Source: Lactobacillus corticis
GTDB lineage: Bacteria; Bacillota; Bacilli; Lactobacillales; Lactobacillaceae
DNA length: 42,579 nt
Assembly: GCF_018327645.1 (NCBI RefSeq)
Contig: NZ_BMAY01000014.1
Coordinates: 1 to 42,579, forward strand
Direction of reading: 5' to 3'
Positions within the stretch are counted from its first letter, which is position 1. The number at the start of each line of letters is the position of its first letter. A program made the translations under genes and the position numbers. Below, piece after piece: positions 15,637-23,796 of this stretch. Below the pieces are notes generated by a model. The model had not been told where the DNA came from. It worked only from the letters and a program-made list of their open reading frames with translations, and did no database searches.

Positions 15637-16926
15637 ATGGATAATAATGATGATTTTAAGCAGAATCCGCAAAATACGGATCGAATGCAAAATATGCAAG
15701 CTGCTCGGAATCCTAAGCCTAAGAAAAAGAAAAACCGAGTATTTCTTAAAACTGCGGTAATTGGCCTATTAGCAGGGCTTTTGGGTGGTGGAATTTCAGT
15801 TGGTGCATTTGTTGCGTGGGAGAACGGAGCCTTTGGCAATAACACCAATGCTACTGCCTCAGTAAGCTCCAAGAGTGCAACAACTTCCAAGAAGTCTGCT
15901 GAAACAAGCAGTTCAATGTCGAGCGCCTATAAACAAATCAAGGGTGCTGTTGTTTCGGTTATTAACTTACAACGCGAATCAAGTTCTTCTAGCGATGCTT
16001 GGAATAGCATCTTTGGCGATAATGATTCTTCCAGTTCTTCATCTTCGAAGAACAGTAGCCTGGAAACCTATAGTGAAGGTTCAGGCGTGGTTTATATGAA
16101 GTCTAATGGTCGCGGCTATATTGTAACCAACAACCACGTGGTGTCAGGAGCTGATTCCGTTCGCGTGATTATGGCTAACGGCAAGAAGGTAACGGCTAAG
16201 ATTGTAGGGACTGATTCCACAACTGACCTTGCAGTCTTATCAATTCCTGCCCGCTATGTCACTCAGGTAGCAGAATTTGGTGATTCTAGCAGTCTAATTG
16301 CTGGTCAGACAGTCATTGCGGTTGGTTCGCCACTTGGAACTGAGTATGCTTCATCGGTAACTCAGGGAATTGTTTCTTCACCTAGTCGGACTTTAACTAC
16401 TAGCTCAACTACTGAAAAAGTTATTCAAACTGATGCGGCGATTAACCCAGGAAACTCAGGTGGACCACTTGTCAACTCAGCTGGTCAGATTGTGGGAATT
16501 AACTCAATGAAGCTCGCCAGCTCGAGTGATGGTACTAGTGTTGAGGGGATGGGCTTTGCCATTCCTTCAAATGAAGTGGTAAAGATTATCAATCAACTAG
16601 TTAAGAATGGTAAAGTTACTCGTCCGCAATTAGGAATTAAAGTAATTGCTATTGGCGATCTGCCAGAGGCATATAAGAAGCAGCTGGGAATTTCCACCAG
16701 CATTAAGTCAGGTATCTTTGTTGCTTCCGTAACCAGTGGCAGTGCTGCTAAAAAGGCTGGCATGAAGAAGGGCGATGTTATCACAGCATTAAATGGAACT
16801 AAAGTAAGTACGGTGGCTAAGTTACACACGCTTCTGAATAAGCACAAAGTCGGTGATACCGTAACTTTAACCATTAATCGGAGTGGTAAAACAATTAGTT
16901 TAAAGGTTACGCTACAAAGTAATTAG
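15637..16926 (+). CDS. htrA: Membrane-anchored serine protease HtrA (DegP family)
   Basis: A 429-residue surface quality-control protease that degrades misfolded exported proteins. A basic cytoplasmic tail precedes a TM helix (about 37-60) and a Ser-rich linker (about 72-140). The trypsin-like domain carries the triad His167 (TNNHVVS), Asp197 (TTDLAVL) and Ser274 (GNSGGPL). One PDZ domain occupies about 330-425. AAAGGAGG lies 12 nt before the ATG. It follows walJ by 128 nt, the usual order in lactobacilli, with its own terminator downstream. Confidence 0.96.
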   Translation: MDNNDDFKQNPQNTDRMQNMQAARNPKPKKKKNRVFLKTAVIGLLAGLLGGGISVGAFVAWENGAFGNNTNATASVSSKSATTSKKSAETSSSMSSAYKQIKGAVVSVINLQRESSSSSDAWNSIFGDNDSSSSSSSKNSSLETYSEGSGVVYMKSNGRGYIVTNNHVVSGADSVRVIMANGKKVTAKIVGTDSTTDLAVLSIPARYVTQVAEFGDSSSLIAGQTVIAVGSPLGTEYASSVTQGIVSSPSRTLTTSSTTEKVIQTDAAINPGNSGGPLVNSAGQIVGINSMKLASSSDGTSVEGMGFAIPSNEVVKIINQLVKNGKVTRPQLGIKVIAIGDLPEAYKKQLGISTSIKSGIFVASVTSGSAAKKAGMKKGDVITALNGTKVSTVAKLHTLLNKHKVGDTVTLTINRSGKTISLKVTLQSN

Positions 16927-16952
16927 TCGTAATTAAGAAAAAAATATCTGTT

Positions 16953-16988
16953 AAAAATGGCGGTACATAGCGGGTACCGCCATTTTTG
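16953..16988 (+). terminator. Terminator of htrA
   Basis: AAAAATGGCGGTAC and GTACCGCCATTTTT form a 14-bp stem with a 7-nt loop. Confidence 0.93.
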
Positions 16989-17061
16989 TTAACAAAAATC
17001 ATGTGTAACATAATTAAGTTCGTAAACTGAGATTGTCAAGTCAAAAAGGAAAGTTAATAAC

Positions 17062-17349
17062 TGGGGATAACTGTGGAAAACGCTGTGGATTGTGCATAAC
17101 TAACAAATGTAAGTGGTTAACTCATGTGGATAACTTGGGCATAAAGTAATTCTGATGCTTGCTAACTTTCAAAAGAAGCCCATTATATCAAGCGTTATAG
17201 CCCAAAATTTGTGAAAACCGATTATCCCAAGGCCTTTTGTGGGAAAAGAAATTAATATTTTTTTGAAATTGATCTGGACCACAAAGTCTATGGTAATATT
17301 TTTCCCTACCTACCAAATATAGTCACAGGATATTCACAGCTGTGGATAA
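17062..17349 (+). promoter_or_regulatory. DnaA-box cluster in the 400-nt htrA-rlmH gap
   Basis: Two perfect TGTGGATAA boxes (17125-17133 and 17341-17349) occur with three 8/9 boxes (17062-17070, 17072-17080, 17091-17099). Further 7/9 matches are at 17084, 17112, 17136 and 17238, and in reverse orientation at 17222 and 17330. Most face the same way, and the first seven start 7-21 nt apart. An A/T-rich stretch with few boxes lies at 17250-17335. No gene is visible in 16989-17390. Confidence 0.8.
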
Positions 17350-17390
17350 GTACAGTGGAAACAATGTAAATTGTGGGATAAACTATGGGT

Positions 17391-17870
17391 ATGAATATCA
17401 AAATTGTTTGTGTAGGAAAACTAAAAGAAAAATACTTTAAAGATGGAATTGCTGAATATGCTAAACGCATGACGCGTTTTGCCAAAGTCAAAATTGTCGA
17501 AGTGGCTGATGAAAAGGCACCTGAAAGTTTAAGTCCCGCCCAGGAAGAACAGGTAAAAGAAACCGAGGGCCAGCGAATTCTGAGTAAAATCAAAGATAAG
17601 GAGTATGTTTATGTTCTAGCCATTAAAGGCAAGGAACGAACTAGCGAAGAATTTGCCAAAGAAATTCAGGACTTGGGTACTTATGGACATTCAGATGTCA
17701 CATTTGTCATTGGAGGCAGTTTGGGTACTAGTCCAGCTGTCAATCAACGAGCTGATCAGTTAATTAGTTTTGGTAAATTTACCTTGCCGCACCAATTAAT
17801 GCGACTGGTTTTGATTGAGCAGATTTATCGCGCCTTCATGATAAATTCTGGTAGTCCTTACCATAAATAA
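17391..17870 (+). CDS. rlmH: 23S rRNA (pseudouridine-1915-N3)-methyltransferase RlmH
   Basis: A 159-residue SPOUT-class methyltransferase that methylates the pseudouridine in helix 69 of 23S rRNA. The start [15 protein letters not shown], the SAM-pocket [10 protein letters not shown] near residues 104-113 and the C-terminal [16 protein letters not shown] are all canonical. ATG 17391 gives the usual length; the in-frame ATG at 17385 would add Met-Gly. Neither start has a strong ribosome site. It is commonly a neighbour of htrA in lactobacilli, here separated from it by the DnaA-box region. Confidence 0.96.
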   Translation: MNIKIVCVGKLKEKYFKDGIAEYAKRMTRFAKVKIVEVADEKAPESLSPAQEEQVKETEGQRILSKIKDKEYVYVLAIKGKERTSEEFAKEIQDLGTYGHSDVTFVIGGSLGTSPAVNQRADQLISFGKFTLPHQLMRLVLIEQIYRAFMINSGSPYHK

Positions 17871-17898
17871 AACGGCCGCCCTCAAGCGGTCGTTTTTG
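17868..17898. terminator. Bidirectional terminator after rlmH
   Basis: ACGGCCGC-CCTCAA-GCGGTCGT is flanked by A and T runs and also serves the converging ECF operon. Confidence 0.88.
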
Positions 17899-17904
17899 CT
17901 AGTT

Positions 17905-18564
17905 TTAGTTAAAAAACCAAACAAGATATGTAATTATGAGTAAAAGGCCGGCAAAGCTGAGCCAGTCGCTTAAGAAAATTGGCACTTGGGCGATGGTTGA
18001 ACGCTTTTGGCCTTCGACAAAACCATGGGTCTGCATTGCTTGGGATAAATTCTCAGCAGAATTTAGCGCTTGCAAAATTGCTTTAAAATACAGCATCGGC
18101 GACCAAAAAGACAAGTACTCCCCACGCATCATGCCACTGGCACGAATCTGCTTGATTGCTTGTTGAATTTTTGGAAAAAGGTTCAGTGCTGCTAAAACGC
18201 CATAGGCAAATTTGCTGGGTAGATGGAGATTTTGTTCAAGTGATCTGGCAAAGGTAGCCGCACTCGTATTAACAATTACACAAGCAATTAAGAGCACATA
18301 AACGTAGACCCGGCTCGCTAGACTTAGCCCACTATATTGGTCGGGGTGGGCAGTGAATACGGCTAAAGTCAAGTAAACGGTCAGAGCGGCAGGGATGGGA
18401 ATTACAATGAGCCGGCCAATTTTTAAGAGGGGCATTTTTTGAAAAAGCAAATAGATAATCGCGCCAATAATTAAGACGACATTGGCTGTTAGGCTCATTT
18501 TGACCGATACTTCCAGTGAAATGATCAGGACCAAAATGAATTTTAAACTAGGATTCATGGTCAC
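17905..18564 (-). CDS. ECF transporter T component (YkoC-like)
   Basis: A 219-residue membrane protein with about five or six helices, of the EcfT/CbiQ family that couples the ATPases to the substrate-binding S component. The cytoplasmic coupling helices appear at IRASGMMRGEY (near residue 142) and MQTHGFVEG (near residue 177), replacing the usual Ala-Arg-Gly signatures with ASG and THG. Its start overlaps the stop of the ATPase gene by 4 nt. With that double ATPase and the TPP leader, the pair matches ykoD-ykoC of the YkoEDC thiamine-precursor system. No S component is encoded next to it. Confidence 0.82.
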   Translation of the reverse strand: MTMNPSLKFILVLIISLEVSVKMSLTANVVLIIGAIIYLLFQKMPLLKIGRLIVIPIPAALTVYLTLAVFTAHPDQYSGLSLASRVYVYVLLIACVIVNTSAATFARSLEQNLHLPSKFAYGVLAALNLFPKIQQAIKQIRASGMMRGEYLSFWSPMLYFKAILQALNSAENLSQAMQTHGFVEGQKRSTIAQVPIFLSDWLSFAGLLLIITYLVWFFN

Positions 18565-19901
18565 ACCTCCCGATAAACTAGCCGTTGGTTGGCAAATTCT
18601 AGATGATAATCGCAGATCGGCAGCAATAAGCGTGTTTGGTGGCTAATGATCAAGATGCTTTGCTGCAACGCTGTTTGATTTTCTTTAATTAGCTTGACGG
18701 CTAACTGGCAAGCGTGGGCGTCTAAGCCAGAAAGCGGCTCGTCAATTAGTAAGACGCGATGGTTGGTGATCAGCATTATTAACAACTGCAGCAGCTTTTT
18801 TTGCCCGCCCGAAAGCGTATAGACGCTTTGATCTAGTTTATCGGCGAGGTTCATCTCTTCCAACACTTGTTGAATTCGCTTATCAGTGTAAAAAGCATTA
18901 CGCCGTTGCTTGCTCAAAGCAAGTTCCTCGCCAACCGTGACTCGTAAGAATTGATCAGTTGCCGTTTGAAAAACCTGCGCCACTTCCTGCAGGTAAGTAC
19001 GCGCCTTTAGCTGGGAAAGTTCGCTTCCTTCGTAGCTGATATTGCCTGTGTAGGGCATTAATTTACTCAAAGCCCGGAAGAGCGAAGTCTTACCGACACC
19101 ATTTTTTCCGGTAATGAGGGTGATTTTGCCCTTGGCCAGCTGCAAATGCTCCTGGTCGAGAATCAGCTGGTTGGTGGTAAGCTGCGTTTGCGTGAGCGTG
19201 AAGCAACTAGTTTCAACCTCGGTGGCAAAGTGACCATAAACTTGAGGAGAAGGCTGGAAAAGCTGCTTTTTTTCAGCTTCGCCTAATTCCGTGACGCCTT
19301 GTTTTGAAAAGCTAAAAACGTGTTGTACTACATCAGCGTAGTCATCTAATAAATGATCACTGATAATAATTGTTTTTCCGGCTTGCTGCAATTGACTAAG
19401 CTTGGCGATTAAAAATTGCCGTCCTTCAGGATCGACACTGGCAAAAGGCTCGTCCAGCAACAAAATATCAGTATTCATTGCCAATAAAACCGCCAGGGCA
19501 ACTCGCTGCTTTTGCCCACCTGACATGGTTACAATTTCCTGATCAAGCAAGTTGCCGATCTGTGTGGTAGCTACGGCATAATCTAAGCGGGCTGGGTACT
19601 TTTGAGGCGAGACTTGTAAATTTTCCAGGGCAAAAATAATTTCGTCACGCGGCGTCGCCATCGTAAACTGCTCGCCTGCATCTTGAAACATCATGCCCAC
19701 TCGACCTTGCCGGCAAATTTTTCCCTGTTGGGGCTGCAATAAATCGGCTAGCAGTTTCATCAAGGTTGATTTGCCACAGCCTGTTGGGCCGATCAATAAG
19801 GAAAAATCGCCAATTGGCCAAGTTAAAGATAAGTTATTTATCAGACTTGGTGCATTATCATAGTTAAAAGATAAATTTTTTACAGCTAATTCAGTCATCA
19901 T
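18561..19901 (-). CDS. Double-ATPase subunit of an ECF transporter (YkoD-like)
   Basis: About 446 residues with two ABC ATPase domains in one chain. Domain 1 has Walker A GPTGCGKST, signature SGGQKQR and Walker B ILLLDEPFA. Domain 2 has GKNGVGKTS, SGGQKKL and VLLIDEPLS. Such fused EcfA-A' subunits drive vitamin uptake. The start is taken at ATG 19901 or 19898, after the terminator hairpin of the riboswitch; a longer in-frame start would lie within the aptamer and is rejected. The ribosome site is weak (TTGGATGATA). Regulation by TPP is direct, through the leader at 19941-20018. Confidence 0.85.
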   Translation of the reverse strand: MMTELAVKNLSFNYDNAPSLINNLSLTWPIGDFSLLIGPTGCGKSTLMKLLADLLQPQQGKICRQGRVGMMFQDAGEQFTMATPRDEIIFALENLQVSPQKYPARLDYAVATTQIGNLLDQEIVTMSGGQKQRVALAVLLAMNTDILLLDEPFASVDPEGRQFLIAKLSQLQQAGKTIIISDHLLDDYADVVQHVFSFSKQGVTELGEAEKKQLFQPSPQVYGHFATEVETSCFTLTQTQLTTNQLILDQEHLQLAKGKITLITGKNGVGKTSLFRALSKLMPYTGNISYEGSELSQLKARTYLQEVAQVFQTATDQFLRVTVGEELALSKQRRNAFYTDKRIQQVLEEMNLADKLDQSVYTLSGGQKKLLQLLIMLITNHRVLLIDEPLSGLDAHACQLAVKLIKENQTALQQSILIISHQTRLLLPICDYHLEFANQRLVYREV

Positions 19902-19916
19902 TATCATCCAAAACAC

Positions 19917-19940
19917 AAAAAAACCGCCAATACGGGCGGC
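19917..19940 (-). terminator. Riboswitch expression-platform terminator
   Basis: The minus-strand hairpin CCGCC-CGTATT-GGCGG and a T7 tract lie between the TPP aptamer and the start of the ATPase gene. Confidence 0.85.
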
Positions 19941-20018
19941 TGCAGAACGTATAATCCCTTCGCTGGTATTGACCAGAGCAGGTTCAATGGGTATCATCTC
20001 AGCCTATCGGCACCCCTA
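19941..20018 (-). promoter_or_regulatory. TPP riboswitch (THI box)
   Basis: The minus strand carries, in order, GGGGTGCC, GGCTGAGA, ATACCC, GAACCTG and CAATACCAGCGAAGGGA, the conserved P2-P5 elements of the thiamine pyrophosphate aptamer. A terminator follows, so TPP should switch transcription of the ECF pair off. Confidence 0.95.
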
Positions 20019-20028
20019 TTCATTAACG

Positions 20029-20057
20029 ATTGTATAAGAATAAGCGCTTTCTGTCCA
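20029..20057 (-). promoter_or_regulatory. Promoter of the TPP-controlled ECF operon
   Basis: On the minus strand, TGGACA (20052-20057), 17 nt and TACAAT (20029-20034) lie 11 nt before the aptamer. Confidence 0.75.
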
Positions 20058-20075
20058 TGTTTTTTGCAGATCAGA

Positions 20076-20081
20076 TATAAT
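20076..20081 (+). promoter_or_regulatory. -10 of the AraC-family regulator gene
   Basis: A perfect TATAAT (20076-20081). A 17-nt spacer would put the -35 at 20053-20058, on top of the divergent -35 of the ECF operon; the match there is poor. Confidence 0.5.
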
Positions 20082-20113
20082 TATGTATAAACAGAACTAT
20101 GGAAGGTGGTCAA

Positions 20114-21052
20114 ATGGCAGCAGTTGAATTGACACGATATTTGGAAAGTGTCTTGAAATCAAATTATGATGACAAAAATGAGTTGAAAATACCAACTACG
20201 ATTAATCAATTTGATTTGTTTACTTTATACCTGGAAAATCATAACTCAGGCATTCATAGCTACCAGCCAGATGTATCGGCGATTTTATATTTACTTAGTG
20301 GCCGAGCTGAAATTCGCTCCGGTGAGCAGACCATCAATCTAAATGGCGGCAATCTGGTTTTGGTAACTGGTGCTTTTGGCTATGAGGTAACAAGTCAAAG
20401 TGATAATGCCGTATTTGCTAAACTTAAATTCAAACCAGGCTTTATCTTTAGTGACTATTTTGCTCGCTTTGTGAAGCCAGGCGGCAAGGAACAACAAATT
20501 CTGAAGCAAGTTGTTGATATGTTGGGCCAGGAACAATATCTGTTCTTGGGTGGCAGCGTTTTGTCGCCCTCTTCGATTGATATCCAAGCCGTCTTAAACG
20601 ACTACTTAAATGCGGATTTGTTTGCCCAAGCAGCAATTGAGGCACGGTTGACCTTGGCCTTGGTGAGTGCCTTTAAGGCTAAACGCTTTGCCGTGCCAGC
20701 CGACCGTAATCGCAAGTTCCAAAGCAGTGAGCTGGATCACTATATCGATATTCACTATGCTGATACTAAATTAGCGGATGCGGCCAAGTATTTCGGTTTC
20801 AACCCTAACTACTTCTCTAACTTAGTTAAAAAGGAGACTGGTAAGAGTTTCGTTGATCATGTGGATGAACGGCGGATGATTGAAGCTAGAAGATTGCTGG
20901 CGCAGCCTAATGTTTCGCTGCATGATATTATCGGAATGGTGGGCTATTCCAGCAAGTCTTTCTTTTATAAAAAATTCAATGAGTTTTACGGGACTACTCC
21001 GGCAGCCATGCGGCGGGAGCTCTTCCGGCAGGCCAATATTAATTTGAACTAG
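20114..21052 (+). CDS. AraC-family transcriptional regulator
   Basis: A 312-residue regulator. Residues about 1-190 form a cupin-type ligand domain (LSGRAEIRSGEQTINLNGGNLV). The C-terminal 100 residues carry two helix-turn-helix units, LADAAKYFGFNPNYFSNLVKKETG and the HDIIGMVGYSSKSFFYKKFNEFYGTTP block with PAAMRRE, the hallmark of the family. ATG 20114 is preferred because AAGGTGG (20103-20109) precedes it; the ATG at 20099 lies upstream of that site. It is divergent from the TPP operon and ends in a bidirectional terminator. No metabolic gene is joined to it, so its inducer and targets are unknown. Confidence 0.85.
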   Translation: MAAVELTRYLESVLKSNYDDKNELKIPTTINQFDLFTLYLENHNSGIHSYQPDVSAILYLLSGRAEIRSGEQTINLNGGNLVLVTGAFGYEVTSQSDNAVFAKLKFKPGFIFSDYFARFVKPGGKEQQILKQVVDMLGQEQYLFLGGSVLSPSSIDIQAVLNDYLNADLFAQAAIEARLTLALVSAFKAKRFAVPADRNRKFQSSELDHYIDIHYADTKLADAAKYFGFNPNYFSNLVKKETGKSFVDHVDERRMIEARRLLAQPNVSLHDIIGMVGYSSKSFFYKKFNEFYGTTPAAMRRELFRQANINLN

Positions 21053-21054
21053 TC

Positions 21055-21094
21055 AAAAAGGTGCAATTTCCAAATAGAAACTGCACCTTTTTTT
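21055..21094. terminator. Bidirectional terminator between the AraC gene and mleR
   Basis: AAAAAGGTGCA-TTTC pairs with GAAA-TGCACCTTTTT across a 6-nt loop. It touches the stop codon of mleR. Confidence 0.88.
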
Positions 21095-21978
21095 CATGGC
21101 TTGCGAATAAAATCGATTGCTTTTTGGACAGCCAGACTACGGTTGCGTTCAGGATTATAAACCAGGTAAGTTTTACGAGGTTCAGGGGCTTGTTCAAGGT
21201 CCAGGGTTAGGATTTTTCCCCGGCGCAGCTGTTTTTTAGCCAGACTGGCTGGGAAAAAGCCAAAACCAAAGCCGTGCTTGACTAGTGAGAGGATTTGGTC
21301 GACCGTTTCGGTTTCAATATCCGGGTCGTAGGGGATGCCGTGTTGTAAAAAGAAGTGGGTGTAAAATTCATAACTGCTGCTGGTTTTAGTTAAGCCAATT
21401 AGGGGCAGTTTGGCTAATTCGGAAAAACTAATCTTCTTCCCGGCGTATTGGCTGAATTGAGGTCCCCCAATCAACACTTCTTGGAATTGATAGATTACTT
21501 CAGTATGAAATTCCTTGCTGGTATCTAAGGGTGCGGTAATAACCGCAAAGTCAACTTGGCCATTTTCTAGGGCGTGGTAAGTGTGCATCGTTTGGCTATT
21601 GCGAATTTTTAAATGGACGCCAGGATATTTGTTGTGAAATTTTTCAACGCGATCGAGTAAAAATAGGCGCAATGCCGTTTCACTAGCTCCGATTGCGACA
21701 TTGCCAGTCTTCAAGCCTTGCATTTCGGCTAGTTCTTTTTCACCTGCAGTTAAAGCTTCATATGCGATTGCGACATGTTTATATAAGGCTTCTCCCTCAG
21801 GGGTAAGGGTAACGCCGCGGTTGGAGCGGACGAATAGCTTGCATCCAAGTTCGCTTTCAAGTCGGGTAATGCTGCGGGCGACATTGGGCTGATTGCTATA
21901 GAGAACTTCGGCGGCTTTAGAGAAGCTTTTAAAAAAAGCCGCAAAATAAAATATTTTATAGTAGTTATAAGTGGCCAT
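21094..21978 (-). CDS. mleR: LysR-family regulator of malolactic fermentation
   Basis: A 294-residue LysR protein. The winged HTH covers residues 1-60 (FSKAAEVLYSNQPNVARSITRLESELGCKLF), followed by the linker helix and an effector domain from about residue 90 (GNVAIGASETALRLFLLDRVEKFHNKYPGV). ATG 21978 follows GAGGTG; the longer frame to 22035 enters the intergenic region. It is divergent from mleS, the arrangement of known MleR activators, which respond to L-malate. Annotation as mleR rests on this context. Confidence 0.85.
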   Translation of the reverse strand: MATYNYYKIFYFAAFFKSFSKAAEVLYSNQPNVARSITRLESELGCKLFVRSNRGVTLTPEGEALYKHVAIAYEALTAGEKELAEMQGLKTGNVAIGASETALRLFLLDRVEKFHNKYPGVHLKIRNSQTMHTYHALENGQVDFAVITAPLDTSKEFHTEVIYQFQEVLIGGPQFSQYAGKKISFSELAKLPLIGLTKTSSSYEFYTHFFLQHGIPYDPDIETETVDQILSLVKHGFGFGFFPASLAKKQLRRGKILTLDLEQAPEPRKTYLVYNPERNRSLAVQKAIDFIRKP

Positions 21979-22007
21979 TTGACTTTCACCTCTATTGCTT
22001 ATTGATA

Positions 22008-22038
22008 TGTCATATTGACACCTTAAGTGTACCATACT
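22008..22038. promoter_or_regulatory. Candidate MleR operators
   Basis: TGTCA-TAT-TGACA (22008-22020) and AAGT-N7-ACTT (22024-22038, of the LysR T-N11-A type) lie in the mleR-mleS gap, upstream of a possible mleS -10 TATACT at 22067-22072. Confidence 0.4.
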
Positions 22039-22145
22039 TGTTCTTCCGTCAGTAAAACCAGCCTTATATACTATTAAATAAAGAGCTAAGAAATAGTTCT
22101 AAAATGACATCTAAAGATATAAGTTTATGGAAAGAAGCTTTTAAG

Positions 22146-23777
22146 ATGAAGACAGGTTACGATTTATTAAACGATCCATTTCTTAACAAAGGTACAGCCT
22201 TTACCGAAGAAGAAAGAGCTAAGTACGGCTTGGTAGGAATTCTGCCACCAACAGTAAGAACTATTGAAGAACAAGCTGAAGAAGTTTATGCCAACGTTGA
22301 AGCTAAGCCAAATGCTAGTGAAAAGCGGCACTATTTAATGAACATTTTCAGTCGTAATCGGACCTTGTTTTTCCACGTATTTAAGCAACATGTTGCTGAA
22401 TTAATGCCAATTATTTATGATCCAGGCATTGCTGAAAGTATTCGTGAATACAGCAAGTTTTTAGTTACCCCACAAAATGCAGCTTACTTGTCAGTTGACC
22501 ATCCAGAACAAATGGAAGCAGCAATTAAGAATGCAGCTGCTGGCCGCGACATTGATTTAATCGTAGTCACTGATGCCGAAGCTATTTTGGGAATCGGTGA
22601 CTGGGGTACTAACGGCGTCAGCATCTCAATTGGTAAATTGATGGTTTACACAGGTGCTGCTGGACTTGATCCTAAGCGAGTTTTGCCAGTTGTTCTTGAT
22701 GCTGGGACCAACCGTCAGGCTTTGATTGACGATAAAGGTTACGTTGGCTTGCACCACAAGCGGGTTGACGATGCAACTTACTACGCTTTTGTTGACAAGT
22801 TTGTAACTTTAGTCGAAAAGCTTTTCCCACATCTATACCTGCACTTTGAAGACTTTGGCCGGGGTCATGCTGCTAAGTTGTTAGACAGATATGTCAAGCA
22901 ATACCCTGTATTCAATGATGACATTGAAGGAACAGGAATTATCTGTTTAGCCGGGATCTTGGGCGGTTTGAATATTTCAGGTGAAAAACTGGCAGACCAA
23001 ACTTACATGTGCTTTGGTGCTGGTACCGCAGGTTGTGGTATTGCCAAGCGGATTTACCAAGAAATGCTGGACCAAGGCATGAGCGAAGCAGATGCACGTA
23101 GTCGTTTCTACATGGTCGACCGGCAAGGGCTTTTATTCGATGATATGGATGACTTGACTCCAGAACAAAAGCCATTTGCTCGCAAGCGTTCAGAATTTAG
23201 CAATGCTGATGAACTTACCACTTTAGAAGCTGCGGTTAAGGCCATTCACCCAACTATTTTGGTCGGTACTTCTACTAAATCAGGTGCATTTACCGAATCA
23301 ATCGTCAAGGAAATGGCAGCTCACACCAAGCGTCCAATTATTTTCCCAATCAGCAACCCAACTGAATTAGCCGAAGCCACTGCTGAAGACTTAATTCGCT
23401 GGACTGATGGCCGGGCTTTAGTAGCTACGGGCGTACCATCAGCACCAGTAGAATACCAAGGCGTAAGCTACGAAATTGGTCAAGCCAACAACGCTTTGAT
23501 TTACCCAGGCTTAGGCTTAGGCGTAATTGCCTCAGGTGCTAAGTTGTTAACTGATGAAATGATTTCAGTAGCTGCTCACTCAATCGGCGGAATTGTTGAT
23601 CCAAATGAAGCAGGAGCAGCCGTTTTGCCACCAGTTTCAAAGCTGGACCAATTCTCAGAAACAGTTGCCTTTGCGGTTGCTGAAGAAGCAAAGAAGGAAG
23701 GGTTAAACCGCAATGAGTTCACCGATGCTAAAGCATGCGTGAAAGCAGCTAAGTGGGAACCCGTTTACCAGAAATAA
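22146..23777 (+). CDS. mleS: Malolactic enzyme
   Basis: A 543-residue malic-enzyme-family protein that decarboxylates L-malate to L-lactate and CO2 using NAD and Mn2+, saving acid stress and energy. The N-terminus [38 protein letters not shown], the metal site FNDDIEGTG and the NAD site [11 protein letters not shown] match lactococcal MleS (recalled alignment), as does [18 protein letters not shown] 22146 gives the family N-terminus, with GGAAAGAAG upstream; an alternative ATG at 22104 adds 14 residues ([14 protein letters not shown]). It is followed by the malate permease gene 19 nt downstream. Confidence 0.93.
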   Translation: MKTGYDLLNDPFLNKGTAFTEEERAKYGLVGILPPTVRTIEEQAEEVYANVEAKPNASEKRHYLMNIFSRNRTLFFHVFKQHVAELMPIIYDPGIAESIREYSKFLVTPQNAAYLSVDHPEQMEAAIKNAAAGRDIDLIVVTDAEAILGIGDWGTNGVSISIGKLMVYTGAAGLDPKRVLPVVLDAGTNRQALIDDKGYVGLHHKRVDDATYYAFVDKFVTLVEKLFPHLYLHFEDFGRGHAAKLLDRYVKQYPVFNDDIEGTGIICLAGILGGLNISGEKLADQTYMCFGAGTAGCGIAKRIYQEMLDQGMSEADARSRFYMVDRQGLLFDDMDDLTPEQKPFARKRSEFSNADELTTLEAAVKAIHPTILVGTSTKSGAFTESIVKEMAAHTKRPIIFPISNPTELAEATAEDLIRWTDGRALVATGVPSAPVEYQGVSYEIGQANNALIYPGLGLGVIASGAKLLTDEMISVAAHSIGGIVDPNEAGAAVLPPVSKLDQFSETVAFAVAEEAKKEGLNRNEFTDAKACVKAAKWEPVYQK

Positions 23778-23796
23778 TTTTTGTTAGGGTGATTTT

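Noticed and set aside
16989..17390. The DnaA-box cluster as the chromosomal origin itself
   Set aside because: No dnaA, dnaN or rpmH lies beside it; the genes are htrA and rlmH. A titration or regulatory cluster is more sensible.
19902..19997. A longer start for the ECF ATPase
   Set aside because: The added residues would be read from the TPP aptamer and its terminator, which are RNA elements.
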